Positions 1 through 6,683 of a stretch of DNA of 64,000 nucleotides are shown here, piece by piece (position 1 is the stretch's first letter; every line of letters starts with the position of its first letter). Both the position numbers and the translations under genes were made by a program. The stretch is from the NCBI GenBank assembly GCA_964518765.1, contig CAZFJC010000016.1, positions 1 through 64,000 on the forward strand, read 5' to 3'. The notes beneath the pieces are model-generated. The model was not told the DNA's origin, searched no databases, and saw only the letters and a list, made by a program, of their open reading frames with translations. The stretch comes from CAZPNX01 sp964518765 (GTDB lineage: Bacteria; Edwardsbacteria; AC1; EtOH8).

Positions 1-47
1 CATGTCGTACCAAAATCAGGTGCTGGCACATCCTCATATTTGTTGAT

Positions 48-108
48 CTCGAACGACCAAGCTCAGCAGCGCCGCTTTGCGGCGTCGGCTGAAGCGCCTT
101 TGTGGAGC
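48..108 (-). repeat. Probable attC site of cassette 4
   Basis: An imperfect inverted repeat (arms around 57-74 and 78-100, three-base loop ttt) follows the end of the DUF262-DUF1524 gene. On the - strand the inner-end core reads GTTCGAG (48-54). The outer core is degenerate (GCTCCAC, 102-108) and does not match this cassette's GTTCGGC start, so this site is less certain than the other three. Confidence 0.5.
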
Positions 109-112
109 ACTT

Positions 113-1804
113 TCACAGCGCAGGCCAAACCTGTGCTATTTTCTTCCCAAGTTCACCTGCTCTTTTGATAATGGTTGATTCATTCCATTCGTTAAATAAG
201 AGCAGTTCTCTTGTCATTTCAATCTCACTTCTGCTGTAATAATTGGTGCTCTTTTCCACGAAACCTCTATTTTTGGCATTTCTGTTCAAGCGCTCTCCCA
301 GAATTGAGAGGTTACCGATGTGCCAGATATAGGGTTCGAGGTTATCCCTATTTGGCCAAGCCTCACCTGCATTTTGAGGAAAGATATGTTCCAAATTGGC
401 CTTGTTCATCGCCACTTCCTTTGTTTCGGACTGCATGCTATTGGCGATTTGTACCATAAGCCAGACGGCCTCTGCTCGTTCCAAATATAGTTCTGAAGCA
501 GCCTTCTCGACTGCGTCATTGGTAACGGAAAGCTTTTTAAGGCGTTCTTTGGCAACTGATAGCTGTCTCGCGCTGGGTTCACTTTGCGCCGCCAGGGTCC
601 GGATTTCCCTCGCTGCCTCATAAAAGGCAGATTCAAGGTCGAGTGGGTTCTGATTCAGGACTAGAACGTAGCGAATGTAGGTGCGGAGGATGTACGTTGT
701 TAGTTTTTCGAAGTCCTGCTGGGAAAGGCATCGATATCCCGACAAGAGTAAAGGCGGCGCGCTTGCGATGCGCAAATATTTGACGATACCATCGAGATCT
801 GAAAGCACTTCTTTTGCAACTGGCACATTGATGTCCAAAAGAGCAACGTACGAGTCGCACTCATCGGCGCACTGTTCCGCGAAGTCAACACTGTGGAGCC
901 TTGAATCATCAATATGTCTTCTTATCGCCGAGAACAAGCCTTCTGACTTCAGATCGCCATAACGAGAAACCCACATGTGACGGAGAAAGCGGGAGGAATC
1001 GCGCCGCCCCATCTGCTGAAGCATAGCATTCCAGTGATGTCGCACTAGTTGTCGTGAAGTGTCATCAGGAGCCCGCCTCATGAGAAGATTCAAAACGAGG
1101 TCAGGGACCGATAGGCGAAGGCCTCTGTCGTTCAGTGTCTCGAAAATAGTGTACGCATCTTCTTCGTTTTGAACCACTATGCCTATTAGAGTCATGCCTT
1201 TCGAAAGTGAATCACGAAGCGACTTCAACGTTCTTAGCGCCTCCTCGTATGATTTCCCCTTGATGAGAGCGGCAATGCGATCGCTTGCAATCTGATAGGC
1301 TGTGATAATTAGCTTATGTGAACGCAGTTTACTGTGCGGCACTGCTGGCGGATCAGTTTTGATAGCCTTGACGAAGAAGGGCTCGTCTAGTTGTCCTAGG
1401 GTCAAAGAGTAGGTGACAGGCTCCGTATCCTTTTCCACGAGTTCTCTTTGAATGTCGCGGGCAAAGTCGCCTCCTTTTGTCGCGGCAGCCTTATCTAGTG
1501 CCCGTGATGTGTCACGCATAGCCGCCAAAGCTATAGTGGCCGTAGCCAGTCTCTGTTGACCGTCCAGGAGTTCTATGTGGTCTTCTTGCTGTATGACGAC
1601 AATCGACCCGAGGAAATACGAAGCTGTTTGGGGGGCTTTGGCAAATTCTTTCTCAAATAACGTCAGGTCGTCCCAAAATTGGTTTACCTGGGCTTTTTCC
1701 CAGCTATATGCGCGCTGAAACGGCGGCAGTATGACTCGACGCCGCTCATAGCGCCCTAGAAGAGACCCTATAGTGTATTTATCAGTGTCAAGTGTTTTCG
1801 TCAT
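113..1804 (-). CDS. DUF262-DUF1524 protein, GmrSD-like nuclease
   Basis: The 563-residue product has the layout of the DUF262/DUF1524 (GmrS-GmrD fusion) family. The N-terminal DUF262 domain shows PPFQRAYSW (27-35) and the DGQQR motif (81-85), thought to bind and hydrolyse NTP. The C-terminal DUF1524 HNH-type nuclease shows HIFPQN with H473, then HIGNLSILG (495-503) and a downstream KNRGF. Characterised relatives are type IV restriction enzymes that cut modified phage DNA. The gene fills cassette 4 of the integron and begins just after the attC of cassette 3 (1833-1892). Expression should come from the array promoter near 4950. The exact modification recognised cannot be read from the sequence. 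Confidence 0.88.
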   Translation of the reverse strand: MTKTLDTDKYTIGSLLGRYERRRVILPPFQRAYSWEKAQVNQFWDDLTLFEKEFAKAPQTASYFLGSIVVIQQEDHIELLDGQQRLATATIALAAMRDTSRALDKAAATKGGDFARDIQRELVEKDTEPVTYSLTLGQLDEPFFVKAIKTDPPAVPHSKLRSHKLIITAYQIASDRIAALIKGKSYEEALRTLKSLRDSLSKGMTLIGIVVQNEEDAYTIFETLNDRGLRLSVPDLVLNLLMRRAPDDTSRQLVRHHWNAMLQQMGRRDSSRFLRHMWVSRYGDLKSEGLFSAIRRHIDDSRLHSVDFAEQCADECDSYVALLDINVPVAKEVLSDLDGIVKYLRIASAPPLLLSGYRCLSQQDFEKLTTYILRTYIRYVLVLNQNPLDLESAFYEAAREIRTLAAQSEPSARQLSVAKERLKKLSVTNDAVEKAASELYLERAEAVWLMVQIANSMQSETKEVAMNKANLEHIFPQNAGEAWPNRDNLEPYIWHIGNLSILGERLNRNAKNRGFVEKSTNYYSRSEIEMTRELLLFNEWNESTIIKRAGELGKKIAQVWPAL

Positions 1805-1832
1805 GAAAAGCTCCTGTGGGTCAATAGTCTTC

Positions 1833-1892
1833 GCCGAACGGTTGAACCTATGGCGCGGGCTTTAGACCGTCGCCATCAGGTGTTGGTTCGGC
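1833..1892 (-). repeat. attC recombination site of cassette 3
   Basis: This is a canonical 60-bp attC. On the - strand it runs from GCCGAAC (1886-1892) to GTTCGGC (1833-1839), exactly complementary. Inner arms pair as ACCT-g-ATGGCG with CGCCATAGGT, leaving one unpaired g, the extrahelical base typical of attC. The LamG gene ends inside it at 1848, so its last codons are made of attC DNA. Confidence 0.88.
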
Positions 1893-2654
1893 TGGTTCGT
1901 TTGTCTTGGTTCGGCCGAGGGATCTGGCCTCTGCGCTCGATAGTCCTCTGTCAAAGACCATTACCTCGTCAATTATGCCTTTGAACTGCAGATACTCAAA
2001 ACCGCCACCCACTCGGAACCACTCCCCGGCCTCTTTGTAGCTGATCTCAAACTCGTCATCTTGGCTGGCGTCCAATCGCCCATCAATGAACAACCTGAGT
2101 CCCTTGCCGTCAAAGACGGCAACTACATGTGTGTACTTGTTCAGAGGAAGTGCTGTCTTGGAGATCAAGGAATGCCGTTTCCTTCTTTTGTCGAAGAGGC
2201 TGAACTGAAGGTTCCCCTTTGACGTAAGATTGAGTCGTTGATCCTGGTAGTGCCCGCGCTTCGCCAGCAAAATGGCGCCGGCCCAGTCGTAATAGTCTTC
2301 AGGTCCATATGCCTCCGGACAAACCCACAGGGCGTAGGTGAAGGCATTCCCGGATACTGCGGGCAAAGCTGCATCAACATAGGCATCCTTTCCGTTGAAA
2401 TACATTCCGGCCCCAATCGCACCTTTCTCAACCGGTGTTGCACCCTTGATGATCCCTTTTGTCTTCGTTTCGCTCTCATCCCGAACGGTGTCGGTGGTGA
2501 TCGCTTCGAAGGAATAGTGCAAGACCAAGTTTGTTGGAACGATCGTCTCTTCTGAAAGCGGTGATCTGCCGGACGCTATGGCGTCGCCTGCCACGGCAAT
2601 GCTCCCAAACAAGAACACCACATACACTCGCGCCAAGACCATACATGTCTTCAT
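1848..2654 (-). CDS. Exported LamG-domain protein
   Basis: I chose the ATG at 2654 because it has a good ribosome-binding site (aaaggagaacc) and starts directly with a signal peptide (MKTCMVLARVYVVFLFGSIA, then a cleavable AGDAIA region). An upstream in-frame extension to 2735 would lie in the attC and lacks a signal. The mature part of about 240 residues is a concanavalin A-like LamG/laminin-G fold: LVLHYSFE, then MYFNGKDAYVDA, YALWVCPE, then HVVAVFDGKGLRLFIDGRLD and FKGIIDEVMVFDRGLS near the C terminus. Such domains bind carbohydrate or protein ligands. It is the only gene of cassette 3. Its role is unknown; a surface adhesin or decoy is possible but not shown. Confidence 0.82.
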   Translation of the reverse strand: MKTCMVLARVYVVFLFGSIAVAGDAIASGRSPLSEETIVPTNLVLHYSFEAITTDTVRDESETKTKGIIKGATPVEKGAIGAGMYFNGKDAYVDAALPAVSGNAFTYALWVCPEAYGPEDYYDWAGAILLAKRGHYQDQRLNLTSKGNLQFSLFDKRRKRHSLISKTALPLNKYTHVVAVFDGKGLRLFIDGRLDASQDDEFEISYKEAGEWFRVGGGFEYLQFKGIIDEVMVFDRGLSSAEARSLGRTKTNEPAEPTPDGDGLKPAP

Positions 2655-2674
2655 TTGGTTCTCCTTTTGTGCCT

Positions 2675-2744
2675 GCCGAACGACAAGGCTGTGGGGCGAT
2701 GGGCCGCGTAGCGGTACAGCGTCCCCACGAGCCACTTGTTAGCT
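2675..2744 (-). repeat. attC recombination site of cassette 2
   Basis: This 70-bp attC runs on the - strand from AGCTAAC (2738-2744) to GTTCGGC (2675-2681). Its arms pair as GGCTCGTGGGG with CCCCACAGCC, with one base left unpaired. The outer core AGCTAAC exactly complements the GTTAGCT that starts cassette 2 at 4327-4333. The stop codon of the HEPN gene overlaps the outer core. Confidence 0.85.
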
Positions 2745-3220
2745 CATTTCTTTTCGGGTATGCAGATTTCTTGAATGCGGTCTACTACTTCTACGATTGA
2801 TTCAAAATACTCTTTGATGCGAACGAATGTAACTCCGACTGACGATCCGTGGGCAATTTGGTGGCGGAGGCTGATTACGCTGTCGAGGGCATCTTTATAT
2901 TTATCGACAAGGAAGGAATTCATTGCCTTCTCCCAGTCGGAGTCGAAGGAACCGAGTAGTTGAATTACCTTTGTTGCGTTCGCATTTGTGAACCTGGATG
3001 TATTGCGCTCGACATACCTCTGAAGCGAAGGGGCTCCAACTCGGCGTGCGTGTTCAAGCACAATCTCAGACAATGCCTTATCAACATAACCGGAGACAAG
3101 AACGCAGAGATACTTGGCGTGATCGGCAAGTAACTCGGTGTCTTGAGACAAGCTTGTAGATCGGGCAAATACCGCCTCAATTCTCTGGCGGTGACTGTTT
3201 ATTGACGCGCGCCCGGTCAT
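2744..3220 (-). CDS. HEPN-domain protein (RiboL-PSP/MAE-like)
   Basis: The 158-residue, mostly helical protein carries the HEPN ribonuclease signature R-x4-H as R119-HQIA-H124 followed by G. It is of the small RiboL-PSP-type HEPN class often encoded beside other defence genes. The start lies 5 nt after the stop of the DUF262 gene upstream, with no clear ribosome-binding site of its own, so translational coupling is likely. Both genes share cassette 2. HEPN nucleases cleave RNA in many abortive-infection and toxin-antitoxin systems. Inference: HEPN is the toxic effector and DUF262 its regulator or sensor. Opposite roles, or DNA rather than RNA as target, cannot be excluded. Confidence 0.8.
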   Translation of the reverse strand: MTGRASINSHRQRIEAVFARSTSLSQDTELLADHAKYLCVLVSGYVDKALSEIVLEHARRVGAPSLQRYVERNTSRFTNANATKVIQLLGSFDSDWEKAMNSFLVDKYKDALDSVISLRHQIAHGSSVGVTFVRIKEYFESIVEVVDRIQEICIPEKK

Positions 3221-3225
3221 GGTTC

Positions 3226-4311
3226 TTACCCAATGGCAGCAATCGCGCGTGTAATGCGAAGTTCCACCTTTGGCTTCTGTGATGTGCCGGTTGAGATCGC
3301 TTCGACAAACTTTTCATCTTTAAGAAGAGCATCTCTGGCGTTAGCAATCCTGCCATGATCAATACCGCCGCCCTTGAGTATTGTCGTACCGACACCGACC
3401 ATGAGTGCATCAGCGAGGGCCGCATTTACGGCCCTTTCGGGACGAAACGCATCAGCCCCAAGAGCAGCAGACAAGGCAGATGCCGTTTTGATGAAGACAT
3501 CTTTCAACTCGGAGCCTGATCGTTTCTGAAGGTGCTTATTTGTCGCCATATAGCGATTGAGAAAGTCTTTCATTGGGCTGCTATAGACCGAGTAATGATA
3601 AAGCAGAGCAAAAAACCGGAGGATGATTTCTACGTCCTTGAGACGCTTGGATACCGGGCCCATGATTGTGCGCCAGTCTTTGAACGTATTGAGCTCACGA
3701 AGCAGGGCAGAAAAGTTACCATGATATAATGCCATGCGAATTTCCTGCGGTTGAAGTGATATGCCGCCTGTGTTTAAACGCTCGAATATAGAGTAGATAC
3801 TGCTCCAGTCTTCGGAGGGCTCTTCCTGCTTCACGATAGTTGCATGAATGATGCTGTCATCTAAACGCCGCCGGTCTTCGACATCTAGTTCTTTATACGT
3901 TTTCCCATTGAAGCGGGCCTGTATGCCTGCCAGTCGATACTCATGTCCGTGAATAATGCCGTTGTAGAAGCATTGGAGAGTGTACAAGCGCTGGTGTCCG
4001 TCAAGTACAAGTAGGCGTCCAGTGTCCTCTTTCACAAGAAATATTCCGGGAACGGGCAATCCCAGCAAGAGAGATTCGATAAATCTGTCTGCTTTGGGTC
4101 GAGGCCAGACGTACTCGCGCTGAAATGCGTCGACGTCATCCGCGAGTTGCTCCTCGTGCTCGAAAGTTGGGACAAGTATATCTTTGTTGTCAATTCTCTT
4201 GACCAACGAGTCGATAGGATAATCCGCTCCGTAGGAGGCAATGGCGTAAGTAAATGGAATTATTTCCTGAGCCTCATCTAGGGCGTCAATGATTTGCTCG
4301 TCTGTTGTCAT
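3226..4311 (-). CDS. DUF262-domain protein
   Basis: The 361-residue product has one DUF262 (ParB/sulfiredoxin-like, GmrS-type) domain with VDAFQREYVWP (60-70) and DGHQR (104-108), plus a helical C-terminal half. It lacks the DUF1524 HNH nuclease seen in the 113-1804 protein, so its effector is probably supplied separately by the HEPN gene that follows after 5 nt. It begins 15 nt downstream of the cassette core site GTTAGCT with the ribosome-binding site aaaggagaaagc. Stand-alone DUF262 proteins occur in defence islands; the biochemical role here is inferred, most likely NTP-dependent sensing or control of the HEPN partner. Confidence 0.85.
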   Translation of the reverse strand: MTTDEQIIDALDEAQEIIPFTYAIASYGADYPIDSLVKRIDNKDILVPTFEHEEQLADDVDAFQREYVWPRPKADRFIESLLLGLPVPGIFLVKEDTGRLLVLDGHQRLYTLQCFYNGIIHGHEYRLAGIQARFNGKTYKELDVEDRRRLDDSIIHATIVKQEEPSEDWSSIYSIFERLNTGGISLQPQEIRMALYHGNFSALLRELNTFKDWRTIMGPVSKRLKDVEIILRFFALLYHYSVYSSPMKDFLNRYMATNKHLQKRSGSELKDVFIKTASALSAALGADAFRPERAVNAALADALMVGVGTTILKGGGIDHGRIANARDALLKDEKFVEAISTGTSQKPKVELRITRAIAAIG

Positions 4312-4326
4312 GCTTTCTCCTTTATG

Positions 4327-4452
4327 AGCTAACGTAGAGCTCAGCAGCAGCCAGGGCTGCTACAAGCCTTGATAAATATGATTTATTTCAAGCAACTACG
4401 CACTTTCAAAATTGCCACGGCCCTGGCTGTCTGCTGAAGCGCCGTGTTGGGA
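4327..4452 (-). repeat. attC recombination site of cassette 1
   Basis: This long attC (126 bp) runs on the - strand from TCCCAAC (4446-4452) to GTTAGCT (4327-4333). The arms around 4350-4368 and 4421-4438 are inverted copies (gcagccagggc against gccctggctgtctgc). The outer core exactly complements GTTGGGA at the cassette's 5' end (4898-4904). The last 18 or so codons of the cassette gene lie inside it. Confidence 0.82.
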
Positions 4453-4878
4453 GACCGCCGGGGCTGTACCAATGAGATGGAAATTGAAACTCGCCGCGTC
4501 ATCTCCCTTCGCGAGACCGATATCGCGCCGCACCGCAAGAAGAAGCTCTTTCAGACGCAGATCATGCGCTTCTGGCGATCGGTTCGGGTTTGAGAACTTG
4601 ACTTCGTCATGAAATGCCATCAAGGCCGCTATCACCTCTTGCGGGGCCGCAAGCGCGATGGTGTTTACTGCGAGGGCAAAGCGCATATTGGCAGTGTCTT
4701 TGTCAGCTCCATCGGTGGCAAGATCAGAAAGAGCCGAGAATAGAACCTTGTAGTGGTTCAACTTCTCGTTTCGAAGCTGCACCGCCAGTTCGTGTCGCTT
4801 GGTCAGATAGAAGGTCAGCGCAGCGACGACCACGCTGGCTGCGGCAGTGATAATGGCTACGACAACGGCGTCGTTCAT
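4396..4878 (-). CDS. Small membrane-anchored protein of cassette 1
   Basis: I do not recognise this 160-residue protein's family. Residues 4-24 form one hydrophobic membrane segment (AVVVAIITAAASVVVAALTFYL) cut short here, followed by basic TKRHE, so the rest probably faces the cytoplasm. The following 100 residues are predicted helical (LRNEKLNHYKVLFSALSDL and LKELLLAVRRDIGL). The C-terminal tail from about residue 143 is low in structure and is encoded by attC DNA. It is the first cassette, nearest the array promoter, and so probably the best expressed. Similar single-TM helical proteins occur in mobile elements, but no function can be assigned. Confidence 0.7.
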   Translation of the reverse strand: MNDAVVVAIITAAASVVVAALTFYLTKRHELAVQLRNEKLNHYKVLFSALSDLATDGADKDTANMRFALAVNTIALAAPQEVIAALMAFHDEVKFSNPNRSPEAHDLRLKELLLAVRRDIGLAKGDDAASFNFHLIGTAPAVSQHGASADSQGRGNFESA

Positions 4879-4897
4879 ACGTGTATTCCTTCAGGCC

Positions 4898-4904
4898 TCC
4901 CAAC
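4898..4904 (-). other. attI/cassette 1 junction core site
   Basis: On the - strand GTTGGGA marks the recombination point between the integron platform (attI side, higher coordinates) and cassette 1. It lies 20-30 bases upstream of the first cassette gene, and its complement TCCCAAC is the outer core of that cassette's attC. Integrase-binding repeats of attI cannot be defined by eye. Confidence 0.7.
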
Positions 4905-4935
4905 AGTTACTTTTATGTTTATTGTGCTATGAGTC

Positions 4936-4964
4936 ATATTAACACAGACCATCCGCCTTGTCAA
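4936..4964 (-). promoter_or_regulatory. Cassette promoter Pc
   Basis: The - strand carries TTGACA (4959-4964), a 17-base spacer, and TAATAT (4936-4941), a near-consensus housekeeping promoter reading into the cassette array. It lies between the integrase gene and the first core site, where Pc promoters of integrons are found. Confidence 0.8.
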
Positions 4965-4998
4965 GACGAAATATATGACGAAAAAACCCCTAAACTTA

Positions 4999-5028
4999 TT
5001 GAAATTTATCGTCCTGTTGTAGTATAAT
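4999..5028 (+). promoter_or_regulatory. Probable integrase promoter
   Basis: TTGAAA (4999-5004), an 18-base spacer and a consensus TATAAT (5023-5028) read toward the integrase start at 5078. The surroundings (4970-5077) are strongly AT-rich. I looked for an overlapping LexA box (CTGT-N8-ACAG) and found only a half-site, so SOS control is not supported. Confidence 0.6.
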
Positions 5029-5077
5029 AATTAAATATAACTATTATATTGTTTATCTATAATAAAATTTACGAGTT

Positions 5078-6316
5078 ATGCTATCCGGTTTCAAGAGTTA
5101 TCTGTCCAACAAGGCCGTTGTCTCCGATAAATATCTGCCCTTTTACCTCAAATGGGTGGCCGATTGTTATTCCTATCTATCCCTTCCCCAGACATCCGTC
5201 TTGAGATCCGAGCAGCGTCAGAAATATATCTATCATATCTCCAAAAGCCATCCCGACTGGCAGGTCAGACAGGCCGACAGCGCCTTGCGGCTGTATGGAT
5301 ATTATCTCTCCCGCAGCCGCGGCCGCGCCCCGGCCGTCGATCAGGCCGCGCTTGACCGCTGGCAGCTCTTGGAGGAGGAAACCCGGAAAGCCCTGCGGCT
5401 GCGGCACCGCTCCTACAGCACCGAGAAGACCTATGTGGGCTGGCTCCGTGATTTCGGCCATTGGGCGGGCTGTCCCGAGACTGCCGGTATCACCGTCTCC
5501 CTTCTGAAGACTTACCTGAGCTATCTGGCATCGGAGAGGAAAGTTTCCATTGCCACCCAAAGCCAGGCGCTCAACGCCCTGGTGTTCGTGTTCCGCCACG
5601 TGCTGGATGTCGCCATCGGCGAAAGCGAGCTGGACTCGGTGCGGGCCGCTGCCCGTCGCCGGCTGCCGGCAGTGCTTTCCCGCCGGGAGGTGGAGCAGGT
5701 TTTGGTGAAGATAGCCCCGGAGCACCGCCTGGCGGCCAGGCTGATCTATGGCTGCGGCCTTCGGCTTTCCGAGGCCCTGCGGCTGCGAATCAAGGATATC
5801 GACCTGGAGGGCGGCCAGGTGTTCGTCCGGGCCGGCAAGGGAGACAAGGACCGCCGCACCGTCCTGCCGAATTCGGTCAAGGACGAGCTGATCGCACATC
5901 TGGATCTGGTCCGGGAGATATATGACCGCGACCGTAAGGCCGGCCTGCCCGGCGTGGCCCTGCCGGACGCTTTGGAAAGAAAATACCCTGGCGCCGGAAC
6001 CGAATGGGCCTGGTTCTGGCTTTTCCCGTCGCGGTCGCTTTCGGTCGATCCCCAAAAACAGGCGGTGCGGCGGCACCACGTCCATCCGGCGGCCCTCCAG
6101 AGGGCCTTCAAGGCGGCGGTGGGGGAGGCCGGCATCGCCAAGCCGGCCTCGGTCCATACCCTGCGGCACTCCTTCGCCACCCACCTGCTGGAGCGGGGCA
6201 CCGACATCCGCACCGTCCAACAGCTCCTGGGCCACGCCAATCTGCAGACCACCATGATCTACACCCACCTGGCCAAGCCCGACCTGCTCAAGATCAAAAG
6301 CCCGCTGGACGAGTGA
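5078..6316 (+). CDS. intI: Integron integrase IntI
   Basis: A tyrosine recombinase of 412 residues. The C-terminal catalytic domain shows box I YGCGLRLSEALRLR, the beta-hairpin lysine region GKGDKDRR, HTLRHSF (H360, R363), LLGHAN (H386) and the nucleophile Y395 in TMIYTH. Between the first Arg and H360 it has the extra segment found only in integron integrases (ALPDALERKYPGAG, WFWLF, then VRRHHVHPAALQRAFKAAV), closely resembling IntI1. It ends in KSPLDE as IntI proteins do. About 80 extra N-terminal residues precede the usual SAM-like domain (starting near residue 103) compared with the 337-residue IntI1. It is transcribed away from the cassette array, the standard arrangement. The ArsC-like gene follows after 3 nt. 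Confidence 0.95.
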   Translation: MLSGFKSYLSNKAVVSDKYLPFYLKWVADCYSYLSLPQTSVLRSEQRQKYIYHISKSHPDWQVRQADSALRLYGYYLSRSRGRAPAVDQAALDRWQLLEEETRKALRLRHRSYSTEKTYVGWLRDFGHWAGCPETAGITVSLLKTYLSYLASERKVSIATQSQALNALVFVFRHVLDVAIGESELDSVRAAARRRLPAVLSRREVEQVLVKIAPEHRLAARLIYGCGLRLSEALRLRIKDIDLEGGQVFVRAGKGDKDRRTVLPNSVKDELIAHLDLVREIYDRDRKAGLPGVALPDALERKYPGAGTEWAWFWLFPSRSLSVDPQKQAVRRHHVHPAALQRAFKAAVGEAGIAKPASVHTLRHSFATHLLERGTDIRTVQQLLGHANLQTTMIYTHLAKPDLLKIKSPLDE

Positions 6317-6319
6317 TCC

Positions 6320-6655
6320 ATGGCCATCCAGATATTCGGACGAAACAAATGCCAGGCCACCCGGGCCGCCATCAGGTTTTTCAAGGAGCGGCGCGTCCCG
6401 TTCCATTTCGTCGATTTGGAACAAAGGGATCTGTCCCCTGGCGAGTTTGAGAGCATCGTCCGAGCGGTGGGGCTGGAGAGCCTGATGGACACCGAGGGCC
6501 GGGAATACCAACGACTGGGTCTTAAATATTTGAAATACGAATTAGAATCGAAACTGCGGGAGAACCCCAGACTTCTCAAGACCCCCATCGTCCGCAGCGG
6601 CCCCAGGGCAGTGGTGGGCCATGAGCCCGAGGCCTGGAAGAAGCTGATGCCATGA
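6320..6655 (+). CDS. ArsC/Spx-family thioredoxin-fold protein
   Basis: At 111 residues this has the size and pattern of the ArsC/Spx/YffB family: an N-terminal IQIFGRNKCQATRAA with a single cysteine (Cys10) and no CxxC, then a helical insert and the C-terminal LKTPIVRSG with VGHEPEAW. Family members are arsenate reductases or, as Spx, redox-responsive RNA polymerase partners. The lone Cys fits a glutaredoxin-dependent reductase or a non-catalytic role. It starts 3 nt after the integrase stop, so it is probably co-transcribed. Whether it belongs to the integron platform or is the first chromosomal flank gene is open. Confidence 0.8.
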   Translation: MAIQIFGRNKCQATRAAIRFFKERRVPFHFVDLEQRDLSPGEFESIVRAVGLESLMDTEGREYQRLGLKYLKYELESKLRENPRLLKTPIVRSGPRAVVGHEPEAWKKLMP

Positions 6656-6683
6656 CCAAGACGTCGGCCAGGCCGGAGGAGAG

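Larger units (their letters stand above)
1..4903 (-). mobile_element. Integron gene-cassette array
   Basis: This stretch reads as an array of integron cassettes on the - strand, next to an integron integrase at 5078. Cassette limits follow from core sites: cassette 1 is 4333-4903, cassette 2 is 2681-4332, cassette 3 is 1839-2680, cassette 4 is 54-1838, and positions 1-53 begin a further cassette cut by the window edge. The 5' core and the attC outer core of cassettes 1, 2 and 3 are exact complements (GTTGGGA/TCCCAAC, GTTAGCT/AGCTAAC, GTTCGGC/GCCGAAC), as expected for excisable cassettes. Genes are compactly packed, all in one direction, and less GC-rich than the chromosome beyond 5.1 kb. Confidence 0.85.

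Noticed and set aside
5005..5030. LexA/SOS box at the integrase promoter
   Set aside because: Only a CTGT half-site is present, with no ACAG at the proper spacing.
5177..6511. Long - strand ORF (444 residues) opposite the integrase
   Set aside because: It is the mirror frame of the integrase and ArsC-like genes and has no family features.
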